Shown piece by piece: positions 43,986-52,924 of a DNA stretch of 64,000 bases. A program made the translations under genes and the position numbers. The notes beneath the pieces were generated by a model. It ran no database searches. It was given only the letters and a program-made list of their open reading frames with translations, and was not told where the DNA came from. Numbering within the stretch: the stretch's first letter is position 1; each line of letters opens with the position of its first letter. The stretch covers positions 22,545 through 86,544 of the forward strand of contig SVGB01000014.1 in NCBI GenBank assembly GCA_015056565.1. Reading direction: 5' to 3'. The DNA is from Butyrivibrio sp. (GTDB lineage: Bacteria > Bacillota > Clostridia > Lachnospirales > Lachnospiraceae).

Positions 43986-45008
43986 TTAGAAGCTGGTTGA
44001 TCCTCTCTTTACGAGCTCACCAGAAAAGATGGTCTTTTGTGGCATCTCGCTCTGGGAGAGAGTACCGATAAGAGTCTTGACCAGTTGGATACACATATCT
44101 TCAAGTCTGTTGTCTACTGAAGACAGCTCTGGCTCTGAACAGTGGGCTAAGATTGAGTTGTTGTAGCCAACTATCTGAAGCTCAGAAGGAACCTTGATAT
44201 GATTGGCCCTTGCGAAGTTCATTGCACCTATAGCAAGGAAGTCATCGCTTGTCACGATGCCATCAAACTTAACGCCTTTTTTAGCGATAGCTTCTACAAA
44301 GCCCTTAACTCCGTCGATATCCTCGTGACTTCCCTTGAAGCATTGCATGAGCTCTTTCTTTAGTGGAATATCGTGGGTTAAAAGAGCGTTCTGATAACCT
44401 GCAAGCTTTTTAAGACCAGAGTAAGAATTGGAGTTATACAGGTAAAGGATATTCGAAGCTCCATTAAGGAGCATCTGCTCAGTTGCATCCTGTGTTGCCT
44501 TGTAGTCATCGCAGAGAGTGCAGTAGACGTTGTTGCAGTCAAAATCAGCATTAAGGAGCATGATTGGTACCTGACCTGCTGCATCTCTTACATACTGGTT
44601 GTCTTCAGGATTGTTCAGGATAAAGTTTGAACCGATCATTACTACAGCGTCAACGTGCTGGGAGAGAAGAAGGTTTAAAGACTCTTTTTTTCCCTCAAGC
44701 TCATAACCAGTACATCCAAGGACAGAGTGGTAGCCATTCTCGCGAAGGTTCTGCTCAATAAAGTAGATGGCCTTGGCAAGGTAAAGATCGGAAGCATCAG
44801 CACAAAGAATACCAATGGTCTTCATTGAATTAAGCCCAAGTCCTCTGGCAAATGCATTGGGTTTATATCCATACTGCTCAATTATATCCATGACCTTCTT
44901 GCGGGTCTTGGGCTTAACATTGGCACTGCCGTTAAGTACACGGGAGACAGTGGCAATAGATACGCCTGCCTTTTTAGAAATGTCATAGATCGTCATCTGA
45001 TTACTCAT
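43986..45008 (-). CDS. LacI-family transcriptional regulator of the uronate locus
   Basis: A 340-residue regulator. The N-terminal HTH is MTIYDISKKAGVSIATVSRV with the hinge LNGSANVKPKTRKKVMDII. The periplasmic-binding-protein-like ligand domain follows (KTIGILCADASDLYLAKAIY, FDGIVTSDDFLAIGAMNFA, LQIVGYNN). It begins 3 bp after uxaC stops, on the same strand, so both are in one transcript. Matching 14-bp operators occur before uxaC, uxaA and the solute-binding protein gene, so it probably represses the whole region 43986-59137 and is relieved by a uronate-derived inducer. Confidence 0.9.
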   Translation of the reverse strand: MSNQMTIYDISKKAGVSIATVSRVLNGSANVKPKTRKKVMDIIEQYGYKPNAFARGLGLNSMKTIGILCADASDLYLAKAIYFIEQNLRENGYHSVLGCTGYELEGKKESLNLLLSQHVDAVVMIGSNFILNNPEDNQYVRDAAGQVPIMLLNADFDCNNVYCTLCDDYKATQDATEQMLLNGASNILYLYNSNSYSGLKKLAGYQNALLTHDIPLKKELMQCFKGSHEDIDGVKGFVEAIAKKGVKFDGIVTSDDFLAIGAMNFARANHIKVPSELQIVGYNNSILAHCSEPELSSVDNRLEDMCIQLVKTLIGTLSQSEMPQKTIFSGELVKRGSTSF

Positions 45009-45011
45009 AGA

Positions 45012-46430
45012 TTATCTCGTTTCTAATGGGAATTTAAAATATCTTACTGCGTTATTGTAAGAAATGTCTTTTACAATTTCACCAAGAACTGGAAGCTCTT
45101 CTTCTGGGAATTCCCCGTTCTCTACAAGTGATCCAAGATAATTGCAAAGGATTCTTCTGAAGTAATCGTGTCTTGTATATGAAGTAAAGCTTCTTGAATC
45201 TGTCAGCATTCCGACAAAACCTGAGAGATTGCCTGATTCAGCAACACACTCAAGCTGCTGCTCCATACCAAGCTTGGTATCATTGAACCACCATGCTGAT
45301 CCCTGCTGGATCTTGGCAACAGTAGGAGCCTCATTGAAAGCGTTGAGAGTAGTATTGATGATCTTGTTATCGTTAGGGTTAAGGCTGTAAAGAATAGTCT
45401 TAGGAAGAGAGCCCTTCTTGTGAAGTGCATCAAGGAAGTCAGCAAGCTCACCCATTGGATAGTAAGCATCAATTGTATCAAATCCTGTGTCAGGACCAAG
45501 CTTTTCATACATAGGAGTGTTGTTGTCGCGCTTGCAACCAAAGTGAAGCTGCATTACCCAGTCTCTCTTTGAAATCTCTTCACCTTCAAAGAGCATGAAT
45601 GCTGTCTGGTATTTTAAATCTTCCTCGTAGGAGATTGCTTCACCACTTAGTCTCTTTTTGAAGATTGACTCAATTTCATCGTCAGAAGCTGGGCGGTACA
45701 TTACATACTCAAGTGCGTGGTCTGTTACGTTGCAGCCCTTCTCTGCGAAGTAGTCGAGTCTGATCCTGAGAGCCTTCTTAAGAGCGTCAAAAGAGTCTAT
45801 TGTCACACCGCTTACTTCGGAAAGAGTCTTGATATAGGATGTGAACTCAGGCTTGGAAATGTTCTTGGCCTTGTCAGGTCTCCATGCTGGAAGGACCTTG
45901 ACATCAAAAGTGGTATCAGCCTTGATCTTGTCATGCCACTCAAGGGTATCAACAGGATCATCAGTTGTGCAGATAAGGGTTACATTAGACATCTTGATGA
46001 GCTTCCTTACGCTCATATCAGGAGCCTGTAATACCTTGTTGCAAAGGTCATAAACTTCCTCAGCAGTTCTTGAATTAAGAATACCTTCATAACCGAAATA
46101 CTTGCGAAGCTCAAGATGTGCCCAGTGGTAAAGTGGATTACCAACTGCCTTCTCAAGGCACTTTGCAAACATAAGGAACTTGTCCTTGTCTGAAGCATCG
46201 CCTGTCATATACTTCTCATCAAGGCCAAATGCACGCATGAGACGCCACTTATAATGGTCTCCCCCGAGCCATACCTGAGTGATAGTATCAAAATGACGAT
46301 CCTCAGCTATTTCCTTAGGACTGATGTGACAGTGGTAGTCAAGGATTGGCATGTTCTCAGAATAATCATGGTACAAAACCTTGGCAGCTTCTGTCTGGAG
46401 AAGAAAATCTCTGTCCATAAATTTTTTCAT
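45012..46430 (-). CDS. uxaC: Glucuronate isomerase
   Basis: A 472-residue enzyme of the amidohydrolase-like UxaC family, which isomerises D-glucuronate to D-fructuronate and D-galacturonate to D-tagaturonate. Start ATG 46430 has GGAGGG 7 nt before it; a GTG 15 bp upstream overlaps that site. Recognisable motifs are PILDYHCHISPKEIAEDRHF, TQVWLGGDHYKWRLMRAFG and WVMQLHFGCKRDNN. It is divergent from uxaA, with promoters and operators for both in the 185-bp gap. No uxaB (tagaturonate reductase) or uxuA/uxuB gene is in the window. Confidence 0.95.
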   Translation of the reverse strand: MKKFMDRDFLLQTEAAKVLYHDYSENMPILDYHCHISPKEIAEDRHFDTITQVWLGGDHYKWRLMRAFGLDEKYMTGDASDKDKFLMFAKCLEKAVGNPLYHWAHLELRKYFGYEGILNSRTAEEVYDLCNKVLQAPDMSVRKLIKMSNVTLICTTDDPVDTLEWHDKIKADTTFDVKVLPAWRPDKAKNISKPEFTSYIKTLSEVSGVTIDSFDALKKALRIRLDYFAEKGCNVTDHALEYVMYRPASDDEIESIFKKRLSGEAISYEEDLKYQTAFMLFEGEEISKRDWVMQLHFGCKRDNNTPMYEKLGPDTGFDTIDAYYPMGELADFLDALHKKGSLPKTILYSLNPNDNKIINTTLNAFNEAPTVAKIQQGSAWWFNDTKLGMEQQLECVAESGNLSGFVGMLTDSRSFTSYTRHDYFRRILCNYLGSLVENGEFPEEELPVLGEIVKDISYNNAVRYFKFPLETR

Positions 46431-46458
46431 CACTATACCCTCCACTTAATATTTTTCA

Positions 46459-46472
46459 TGAAAGCATTTTCA
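46459..46472 (-). promoter_or_regulatory. LacI-type operator before uxaC
   Basis: On the minus strand TGAAAATGCTTTCA lies between the uxaC promoter and its start codon. It matches TGWAAAYGCTTWCA, shared with sites at 46565 and 48399. Confidence 0.65.
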
Positions 46473-46489
46473 TGTTTTTTTCAAAAAGT

Positions 46490-46518
46490 ATTATACAAGA
46501 GCCCAGAGCCAAATACAA
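46490..46518 (-). promoter_or_regulatory. Sigma-A promoter of uxaC
   Basis: On the minus strand TTGTAT (46513-46518), a 17-nt spacer and a perfect TATAAT (46490-46495). Confidence 0.7.
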
Positions 46519-46530
46519 TAGAAAAATTCG

Positions 46531-46559
46531 TTGACTTACGGCCCCATAGAAGCTATGAT
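46531..46559 (+). promoter_or_regulatory. Sigma-A promoter of uxaA
   Basis: TTGACT (46531-46536), a 17-nt spacer and TATGAT (46554-46559). The operator at 46565-46578 overlaps the expected transcription start. Confidence 0.75.
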
Positions 46560-46564
46560 TTTAA

Positions 46565-46578
46565 TGTAAACGCTTACA
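46565..46578 (+). promoter_or_regulatory. LacI-type operator before uxaA
   Basis: TGTAAACGCTTACA, a near-palindrome placed at +1 of the uxaA promoter, ideal for repression by the LacI-family protein encoded at 43986. It would also fit a CcpA catabolite site. Confidence 0.75.
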
Positions 46579-46615
46579 GATATACACATTTTTTTGTAAA
46601 AAAGGGGTAGGTTAT

Positions 46616-48118
46616 ATGAGCAGATTTTTACAGATCCATCCACAGGATAATGTTGTTGTATGCCTGGAAGAGGTGAAAAAGGGCGAGAGCCTAAGCCTTG
46701 CAAATGGGCAGGTTGTAACTGCAGTTGATGACATTCCGGCGGGGCACAAGGTGGCCATTAAGGATATTGAAAACGGCTCTGATATCATAAAATATGGCTA
46801 TGCTATAGGTCATGCTACTGAGGATATTACAGTTGGCAGATGGGTACATACCCACGATATCAAAACTAATCTTGAAGGAATCCTTGATTACAAGTACAGT
46901 CCTGATACAGCTGACATTGAAAAGAAAAAGTCCCAGATGGCAACAAGGAAAGGTACTTTCAAAGGATTTGTAAGAAAAAATGGCAAGGTTGGAATAAGAA
47001 ATGAAATATGGATCATCCCAACTGTTGGCTGTGTAAACAATATTGCAACAGCCCTTGCAAAAGAAGCAAATTCTTATATAAAGGGAAATATTGACGAAGT
47101 AGTTGCCTTTACTCACAACTATGGATGTTCTCAGACGGGAGATGATCAGGAGCACACCAGAACTATTCTTGCTGATCTGATAAATCACCCCAATGCAGGC
47201 GGAGTTCTTGTACTTGGCCTTGGTTGTGAAAACAGCAACATAGACGTTCTTATGCCTTATATTGGCCAGTACGATGAAAAGAGAGTTAAATTCCTTGTTT
47301 GTCAGAAATCAGATGATGAAATGGAAGATGGAATCAATCTTCTTAAGGAAATAATAGAAGAGGCATCAAAGGATGAGAGAGAGGATGCTGACCTTTCAAA
47401 GCTTGTTATTGGTCTTAAGTGCGGCGGAAGCGATGGATTTTCCGGAATTACAGCTAATCCGCTGGTGGGACGCATATCTGACAGAATCATTGAATATGGC
47501 GGAACATCCATTCTTACTGAGGTTCCGGAGATGTTCGGCGCCGAGACTATCCTTATGAACAGATGCAAGGATGAAAAGACCTTTACCGACACTGTGAATA
47601 TGATCAATGGTTTCAAGGAGTACTTCACAAAACAGGGAGAGCCCATTTACGAGAATCCTTCTCCTGGAAACAAGGCAGGCGGTATTACTACTCTTGAAGA
47701 TAAGTCTCTTGGATGCACACAGAAATCGGGAGATTATCCTGTAATGAATGTAATGGAGTATGGTGAAAAAACTGATGTTACAGGTCTTAACCTTCTCTGC
47801 GCACCAGGTAACGACCTCTGCGCAGCTACAGCTCTTGCCAGCTCCGGAGCACAGATAGTTTTGTTCACAACCGGAAGAGGAACACCTTTTGCATGTCCTG
47901 TTCCTACTATGAAAATAGCAAGTAACAATACAATCGCATCAAAAAAGTCAGGCTGGATTGACTACAGTGCCGGACAGATACTGGACGGAAGATCATTTGA
48001 AGAGCTTACAGACGAACTTTTTGAAAAAATTGTAAGAACAGCATCTGGCGAGAAACTAAAGAGTGAGATTGCGGGCTTCCATGACATGGCAATATGGAAG
48101 AGAGGTGTAACTCTTTAA
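46616..48118 (+). CDS. uxaA: Altronate dehydratase
   Basis: A 500-residue enzyme dehydrating D-altronate to 2-keto-3-deoxygluconate in the galacturonate pathway. The N-terminal SAF-like domain (residues ~1-100) includes VVVCLEEVKKGESLSL and GYAIGHATEDITVGRWVH. The C-terminal part has KVGIRNEIWIIPTVGCVN, AFTHNYGCSQTGDD, GLGCENSN, GLKCGGSDGFSGITANPLVG and AGNDLC-type (CAPGNDLCAATALASSG) motifs with the Cys expected to bind metal. Promoter and operator lie directly upstream. The tagaturonate reductase that would supply altronate is not in this window. Confidence 0.94.
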   Translation: MSRFLQIHPQDNVVVCLEEVKKGESLSLANGQVVTAVDDIPAGHKVAIKDIENGSDIIKYGYAIGHATEDITVGRWVHTHDIKTNLEGILDYKYSPDTADIEKKKSQMATRKGTFKGFVRKNGKVGIRNEIWIIPTVGCVNNIATALAKEANSYIKGNIDEVVAFTHNYGCSQTGDDQEHTRTILADLINHPNAGGVLVLGLGCENSNIDVLMPYIGQYDEKRVKFLVCQKSDDEMEDGINLLKEIIEEASKDEREDADLSKLVIGLKCGGSDGFSGITANPLVGRISDRIIEYGGTSILTEVPEMFGAETILMNRCKDEKTFTDTVNMINGFKEYFTKQGEPIYENPSPGNKAGGITTLEDKSLGCTQKSGDYPVMNVMEYGEKTDVTGLNLLCAPGNDLCAATALASSGAQIVLFTTGRGTPFACPVPTMKIASNNTIASKKSGWIDYSAGQILDGRSFEELTDELFEKIVRTASGEKLKSEIAGFHDMAIWKRGVTL

Positions 48119-48167
48119 AGTGCTCACTGGCACATCTTATATAAGCTGATTACTCATATGTACATAT

Positions 48168-48215
48168 TGACCAACGGAAACCTATGAAATTTTGGTAACC
48201 GTTGGTCAGTTTTTT
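48168..48215 (+). terminator. Rho-independent terminator of uxaA
   Basis: Stem TGACCAACGG (48168-48177) and CCGTTGGTCA (48199-48208) with a 21-nt loop, followed by GTTTTTT. Confidence 0.82.
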
Positions 48216-48455
48216 GTGATTTTAGCATTTTAGACATATTTTATTAAAAATTTATTGTTAATTTTTGATATGTAAGAGCTTTCTGAAATGCCTTAAAAAC
48301 GGCATTTGTGGAAAAAAGATGACGAGATTGTTACAAATCCTACAAAATTCGTACTTGCAAAGGGTTTTAAGACATGATACAGTACGTACATAGGTAAGTG
48401 AAAACGCTTACATTTTTTCTTTCAAAACTAATTCATAGGGAGGAAACGAATTACA
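48216..48455 (+). promoter_or_regulatory. Promoter region of the solute-binding protein operon
   Basis: An AT-rich region without a gene. It contains the promoter TTGCAA (48355-48360), a 17-nt spacer and TACAGT (48378-48383), then the operator TGAAAACGCTTACA at 48399-48412, and AGGGAGG before the ATG at 48456. I see nothing else in it beyond a possible short hairpin AATGCC/GGCATT near 48286. Confidence 0.6.
48399..48412 (+). promoter_or_regulatory. LacI-type operator before the solute-binding protein gene
   Basis: TGAAAACGCTTACA differs at one position from the uxaA operator. It lies ~10 bp downstream of the expected transcription start, so bound regulator would block elongation. Confidence 0.7.
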
Positions 48456-50132
48456 ATGAAAAAGAAAGTCTTATCATTACTTCTTTCAACAGCAATGGTA
48501 GCTTCTTTAGCAGCTTGCGGATCAGCAGCTGACACAGGAAGCACAGACACAGGAAGCACAGACACACAGTCATCTGACACTGCAGCTCAGTCAGGTGATG
48601 CAGCTGCTACAGAGACAGCAGACGCAGCAGCAGAAGACTACGAGCTTACTGACCTCTACATCACAGTAGACGGAACACTTACAGCTAACGTTGACAACGG
48701 ACAGGACGCATTCGTTGAGCAGTGGGAAGAGGCTGTATCTGAGAAGCTTGGACATGACATCAAACTTCACATCAACCAGCCTGAGCACTCTGGCTACAAG
48801 GATAACGTAGCTCAGCTTCTTACAACAGGACAGCCTGGTGATGGACAGTATCCTGATGCTCTTATCATGAGTGCAACAATGTACAAACAGTATCAGACAA
48901 CAGGAATCCTTTGGAACATGGCTGATGCTTATGAGAACGCTGAGTTCCAGTCAAGGATTACACTTCCTTCAATCAACGAGAACATGAAGACAGCAAACGG
49001 AGAGCTTTATGCATTTGCTCCTACATATGGTAACGGATGTGTTACTTATGTTAAGCAGTCATGGCTTGATGCAGCTGGTCTTAAGATTGAAGATATCAAG
49101 ACATTCGATGACTACTACAACATGCTCAAGGCATTCACAAAGGATGGCCAGACAGGTGTTATCGCAGCAGGTTTTGGTAAGCTTGATGAGGCTCCATACA
49201 TCAACTACATGCCAGAGTTCTGGCAGGGCGCATACCCAGCAATCTATCAGAAGGATGGACAGTGGGTTGACGGCTTCCAGGAGCAGGCTACAATCGATGC
49301 TCTTAACAGACTTGCACAGGGCTACGCTGATGGCGTAATCGATAAGGATACAGAGGAAGCAACAACTAAGGTTGCTCGTGAGAAATGGTTCTCAAACGAC
49401 CAGACAACATCTGAAGGTGTATTCACATACTGGGCTGGAACATGGCTTAGAACACTTACAGATAACCTTGACAAGAACGACGTAGATTCAGATCTTGGTG
49501 ATGACAGACTCGTTCAGCTTGCTCCTATCAAGGAGATCAAGGATACATGGGGCGGATACCTCAACCGTGAGGCTCCTGTATGGGTAATCACAGATGATGG
49601 CGACGGAAACGACGCTCGTGAGCAGGCTATCTTCGATGCACTTATCGAGACAATGCTTGACGGTGATAAGGTTCAGACACTTTGGACATATGGTGCTGAG
49701 GATGTTCACTGGTCAACACACGCTGAGTCATTCACAACTAACCCTGATGATCCTGAGAAGAAGAAGGATTACGAGTATGCAGAGGGTGAGTTCCACCTTA
49801 AGCAGTCTCCTAACGATCCTAACGCTGTATGGAAGAAGAACCACCTCGATCCAGTACTTGTAATTGCACCTCTTACAAACGGCTTCGTTGATAGCGATCC
49901 ACTTGTAACAGAAGGCAACAAGTTCTTCACAGAGAACTGTGTAGATGCACCTCAGTCTCCTTCATCAGAGACACTTACAGAGGTTGAGGCAGATCTTGCA
50001 ACAGACAAGACAACATACCTTAACAACGTAGTAGCTGGCAAGATGACAGCAGAGGATGCTATCGCTGATTACCAGTCAAAGTGGGGCGATACAATCAACA
50101 CAATTCTTGAAGAGCTCAACAGCGCTGAGTAA
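48456..50132 (+). CDS. Extracellular solute-binding lipoprotein of an oligosaccharide ABC importer (LplA-like)
   Basis: A 558-residue lipoprotein with lipobox ASLAAC (Cys near residue 21). A Ser/Thr/Ala/Asp-rich tether of ~40 residues includes the repeat TGSTD in tandem. The mature part resembles LipO/LplA-type binding proteins used with LplB and YtcP permeases: DALIMSATMYKQYQTTGILW, NGELYAFAPTYGNGCVTYVK, WLDAAGLKIEDIKTFDDYY. Codon use (GTT, ACA, CTT, GCA) suggests high expression. It is separated from the permease genes by a GC-rich stem-loop that probably stabilises its mRNA. The ligand is likely a plant cell-wall oligosaccharide, judged from the neighbours. Confidence 0.9.
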   Translation: MKKKVLSLLLSTAMVASLAACGSAADTGSTDTGSTDTQSSDTAAQSGDAAATETADAAAEDYELTDLYITVDGTLTANVDNGQDAFVEQWEEAVSEKLGHDIKLHINQPEHSGYKDNVAQLLTTGQPGDGQYPDALIMSATMYKQYQTTGILWNMADAYENAEFQSRITLPSINENMKTANGELYAFAPTYGNGCVTYVKQSWLDAAGLKIEDIKTFDDYYNMLKAFTKDGQTGVIAAGFGKLDEAPYINYMPEFWQGAYPAIYQKDGQWVDGFQEQATIDALNRLAQGYADGVIDKDTEEATTKVAREKWFSNDQTTSEGVFTYWAGTWLRTLTDNLDKNDVDSDLGDDRLVQLAPIKEIKDTWGGYLNREAPVWVITDDGDGNDAREQAIFDALIETMLDGDKVQTLWTYGAEDVHWSTHAESFTTNPDDPEKKKDYEYAEGEFHLKQSPNDPNAVWKKNHLDPVLVIAPLTNGFVDSDPLVTEGNKFFTENCVDAPQSPSSETLTEVEADLATDKTTYLNNVVAGKMTAEDAIADYQSKWGDTINTILEELNSAE

Positions 50133-50175
50133 TTTCTGTATTTTGTTCTTTCTTAAAAATTTCTTATAAACTATG

Positions 50176-50199
50176 TGGGCACCGCAGCAGCGGTGCCCA
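50176..50199 (+). other. Intercistronic stem-loop between binding protein and permease genes
   Basis: A perfect 10-bp GC-rich stem, TGGGCACCGC-AGCA-GCGGTGCCCA, with no T run directly after it. It is typical of processing or stabilising hairpins that keep binding-protein mRNA more abundant than permease mRNA; partial termination is also possible. Confidence 0.7.
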
Positions 50200-50287
50200 T
50201 GTAGAACTTAAAATCTTTTTCGCATTACGATCAACAAACAAATCGACAAACAAAAATCCAAGTATCAAAAATGAATGGGGCAAGAGA

Positions 50288-51238
50288 ATGAGTAAAACAC
50301 AAAAGGTTACGTCTACAGGACAAACTCTCAATAAGAAACCACTTGGAATGAGAATCTGGAACCACAGAGGCTTCTATTTGATGTTTCTTCCTGTATTTAT
50401 CTATGTGCTGATAGTTTACTATTGGCCTATGCTGGGTGTCAGATATGCTTTTTATGATTACACCCTCAAGAAAATTGAATTCGTTGGCCTTAAGCACTTT
50501 ACCAAGATGTTCTCGGATGCAGACTTCTGGAAGGCCTTTATCAATACATTGGAGTTGTCTATTATAAAGCTCCTGATAACTACAGGTACTGCCGTAATTG
50601 TTTCTGTATTCATCAATGAGATGGCAAATCTGTTTGCTAAAAAGGTATTGCAAACAGTTATCTACCTTCCTCACTTTATGTCATGGACAGTTACAGCAGC
50701 TATCTTCACACTGTTCCTTTCCACATCTTCAACAGGTTTCGTTAATGAGACTTTGAAGAACTGGGGATGGATAAAAGAGAGTGTCGACTTCATGCACGAG
50801 ACAGCTCTTTGGAGACCTGTTTACTACCTTGTAAATATTTGGAAGGAAACCGGTTGGGGAACTGTCATCTTCCTGGCAACTCTTTCAGGTATCAATCCTG
50901 AGCTTTACGAGGCAGCTGATATTGACGGTGCTACAAGACTTCAGAAGATCTGGTATGTAACAGTTCCTGAACTTTTAAATACCATCATCATCGTACTGAT
51001 CCTCAACCTTGCTAAGGTTCTTAACCTGTTTGAGTCAGTATTCGTTATGTACAATAACCGTGTATTTGAGGTATCTGACGTTATCTCTACATACATCTAC
51101 CGTAAGACCTTTATGACAGCTATTCCAAACTATGGTTATTCAACTGCGGTTGGTCTTTTCAAATCAATTGTAGGATGCGCACTTGTTCTTATCTGCAACA
51201 GAGCTAGTAAGAAAGTACGCGGACATGGAATCATTTAA
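50288..51238 (+). CDS. ABC transporter permease, LplB family
   Basis: A 316-residue, six-helix permease. The N-terminus (GMRIWNHRGFYLMFLPVFIY, VLIVYYWPMLGVRYAFYDYT) and the EAA-like loop INPELYEAADIDGATRLQKIWY are typical of LplB proteins, which import oligosaccharides released from pectin or xylan. GGGGCAAGAGA precedes the start. It is followed 11 bp later by its YtcP-type partner. No ATPase gene is present, as is usual for this family, which shares an MsmX-like ATPase. Confidence 0.92.
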   Translation: MSKTQKVTSTGQTLNKKPLGMRIWNHRGFYLMFLPVFIYVLIVYYWPMLGVRYAFYDYTLKKIEFVGLKHFTKMFSDADFWKAFINTLELSIIKLLITTGTAVIVSVFINEMANLFAKKVLQTVIYLPHFMSWTVTAAIFTLFLSTSSTGFVNETLKNWGWIKESVDFMHETALWRPVYYLVNIWKETGWGTVIFLATLSGINPELYEAADIDGATRLQKIWYVTVPELLNTIIIVLILNLAKVLNLFESVFVMYNNRVFEVSDVISTYIYRKTFMTAIPNYGYSTAVGLFKSIVGCALVLICNRASKKVRGHGII

Positions 51239-51249
51239 GGAGGCTGACG

Positions 51250-52116
51250 ATGGCAAAAAGAGTAGAATTTGCAGCTGGTCGCAAGAAAAAGACCGATGCA
51301 TTTGACATAGTAAACTACATAGTATTTATTTTGATCGGACTTATAGTACTTGTTCCTATCTGGAAGGTAGTAGTTGATTCCTTTAACGCAGTTGGTGTTT
51401 ACAAATTCCAGCTGTTCCCAAATCAGCCTACTTTAGACGGATATCGTACTATTATCCATACATCCAAGCTTTATCAGCCATTTGTGAATTCAGTAATTAC
51501 AACTATCCTTGGAACACTCCTTGGACTTGTAATGAGTACTTTGGGAGGCTATGTACTTTCTCAGTATGATATGCCAGGTAGAAACGCGCTGGCTTATTTC
51601 CTTCTTTTCACAATGATCTTCTCAGGTGGTATGATCCCTGAGTACCTGGTTATGAAACAGCTTGGTCTTGTTAATAAAATGTGGATCCTGGTTGTTAAGC
51701 ATGGTATGAATGTTTATAACCTGGTCCTTATGAGAAACTTCTTTGAAGGTATTCCAGGTTCACTGTTTGAAGCAGCAAAGATTGACGGATGTTCTCCTAT
51801 GGGAATTTTCTTCAGGATCGTACTTCCTCTTTCAAAAGCAGCTCTTGCATCAATCGGACTTATGTTTGCTGTTACAGTATGGAATGACTATTCAACAGTT
51901 CAGATCTACATCACAAATCGTGATCAGGTTAACTTCCAGTATATCCTGAGAGTTATGGTCATGGATGGTGATACGCCGACAACCGCATATAAGGTATCGC
52001 AGAGTACTCTTTATTACTCAGCTATCGTATGTGCCATCCTTCCTTTCATGCTTCTGTATCCTTTCCTTCAGAAGTACTTCGTTAAGGGCGTTAATGTTGG
52101 TGCTGTAAAAGAGTGA
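51250..52116 (+). CDS. Carbohydrate ABC transporter permease, YtcP/LplC family
   Basis: A 288-residue permease, partner of the LplB-type protein. It has six helices and the EAA loop GIPGSLFEAAKIDGCSPMGI. Family features include FQLFPNQPTLDGYRTII, MIFSGGMIPEYLVMKQLGLV and a C-terminal LLYPFLQKYFVKGVNVGAVK. AAGGAGG precedes the ATG. The gene ends before a strong terminator (52135-52165), so the esterase and glycosidase genes downstream need read-through or their own promoter. Confidence 0.92.
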   Translation: MAKRVEFAAGRKKKTDAFDIVNYIVFILIGLIVLVPIWKVVVDSFNAVGVYKFQLFPNQPTLDGYRTIIHTSKLYQPFVNSVITTILGTLLGLVMSTLGGYVLSQYDMPGRNALAYFLLFTMIFSGGMIPEYLVMKQLGLVNKMWILVVKHGMNVYNLVLMRNFFEGIPGSLFEAAKIDGCSPMGIFFRIVLPLSKAALASIGLMFAVTVWNDYSTVQIYITNRDQVNFQYILRVMVMDGDTPTTAYKVSQSTLYYSAIVCAILPFMLLYPFLQKYFVKGVNVGAVKE

Positions 52117-52134
52117 TCTATTCTTTTAGACGAT

Positions 52135-52165
52135 AAGCCGCTTAGTTACCTAAGCGGCTTTTTTT
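52135..52165 (+). terminator. Rho-independent terminator after the importer genes
   Basis: Stem AAGCCGCTTAG (52135-52145) and CTAAGCGGCTT (52150-52160) with a TTAC loop, then a run of seven Ts. Confidence 0.9.
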
Positions 52166-52190
52166 AAGAAATATTTTAGGAGACTATATT

Positions 52191-52913
52191 ATGAGATGTA
52201 TCTATTGGGCGGGGGATTCTACTGTTGCCTGCAATAAGTTTAATACCTATCCTCAGACAGGAATTGGACAGGCTTTTGACAGGTATACAAAAGAAGACGT
52301 GGTAGTAGTAAATCACGCAGTGAATGGCAGAAGTACCAAGAGCTTTATTGATGAGAGCAGATTGGCAGCAATTTATAATGACATCACAAAGGGGGATTAT
52401 CTTTTTATACAGTTTGGACACAACGATGAAAAGATAAAGGACCCTTCAAGATATACTGATCCTCATGGAGAATTTATTATTAACCTTGGCAAGTTTGTGA
52501 ATGCAGCAAGAAACAAGGGAGCTTACCCTGTTTTTATAACCTCTGTAGAAAGAAGGCTTTTTGATGAAGCTGGTCACCTTAAGCCTTCAGAACATACTGA
52601 GTACGTTCTGGGAATGAAGGAAGCAGGAAAAAAGCTTGATGTTCCTGTGGTTGATCTTTTTACCATGAGCAGAGACTTCCTTGAAAAATGTGGGGATGAA
52701 GAATCAAAAAAATACTACATGAACCTTGATAAGGGTGAAGCTGACTGGGCTCCTGATGGCCTTTGTGACAATTCTCATCTAAAGTACGAAGGAGCAATGC
52801 TCTATGCTGGGATGATAGCAAAAGGATTGGCTGAACTTGGAAGCCATTATAGAACCCTTGTGGCTGATAAAGTTCTTTTGGATAATTCTAAAAATATTGA
52901 GACTAATGGTTAA
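52191..52913 (+). CDS. SGNH-family rhamnogalacturonan acetylesterase-like enzyme (CE12)
   Basis: A 240-residue esterase without a signal peptide, so cytosolic. It has SGNH blocks: block I GDSTVA (nucleophile Ser10), NHAVNGRSTKSF (block II Gly/Asn), FIQFGHNDEK (block III) and DNSHLKYEGA (block V Asp and His). The best match by motif is the CE12 family (YesT/RhgT), which removes acetyl groups from rhamnogalacturonan fragments. AGGAG precedes the ATG. It is the first of a set of cytosolic enzymes expected to act on imported oligosaccharides. Xylan-type substrates cannot be excluded. Confidence 0.87.
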   Translation: MRCIYWAGDSTVACNKFNTYPQTGIGQAFDRYTKEDVVVVNHAVNGRSTKSFIDESRLAAIYNDITKGDYLFIQFGHNDEKIKDPSRYTDPHGEFIINLGKFVNAARNKGAYPVFITSVERRLFDEAGHLKPSEHTEYVLGMKEAGKKLDVPVVDLFTMSRDFLEKCGDEESKKYYMNLDKGEADWAPDGLCDNSHLKYEGAMLYAGMIAKGLAELGSHYRTLVADKVLLDNSKNIETNG

Positions 52914-52924
52914 GGTGGGAGAAA

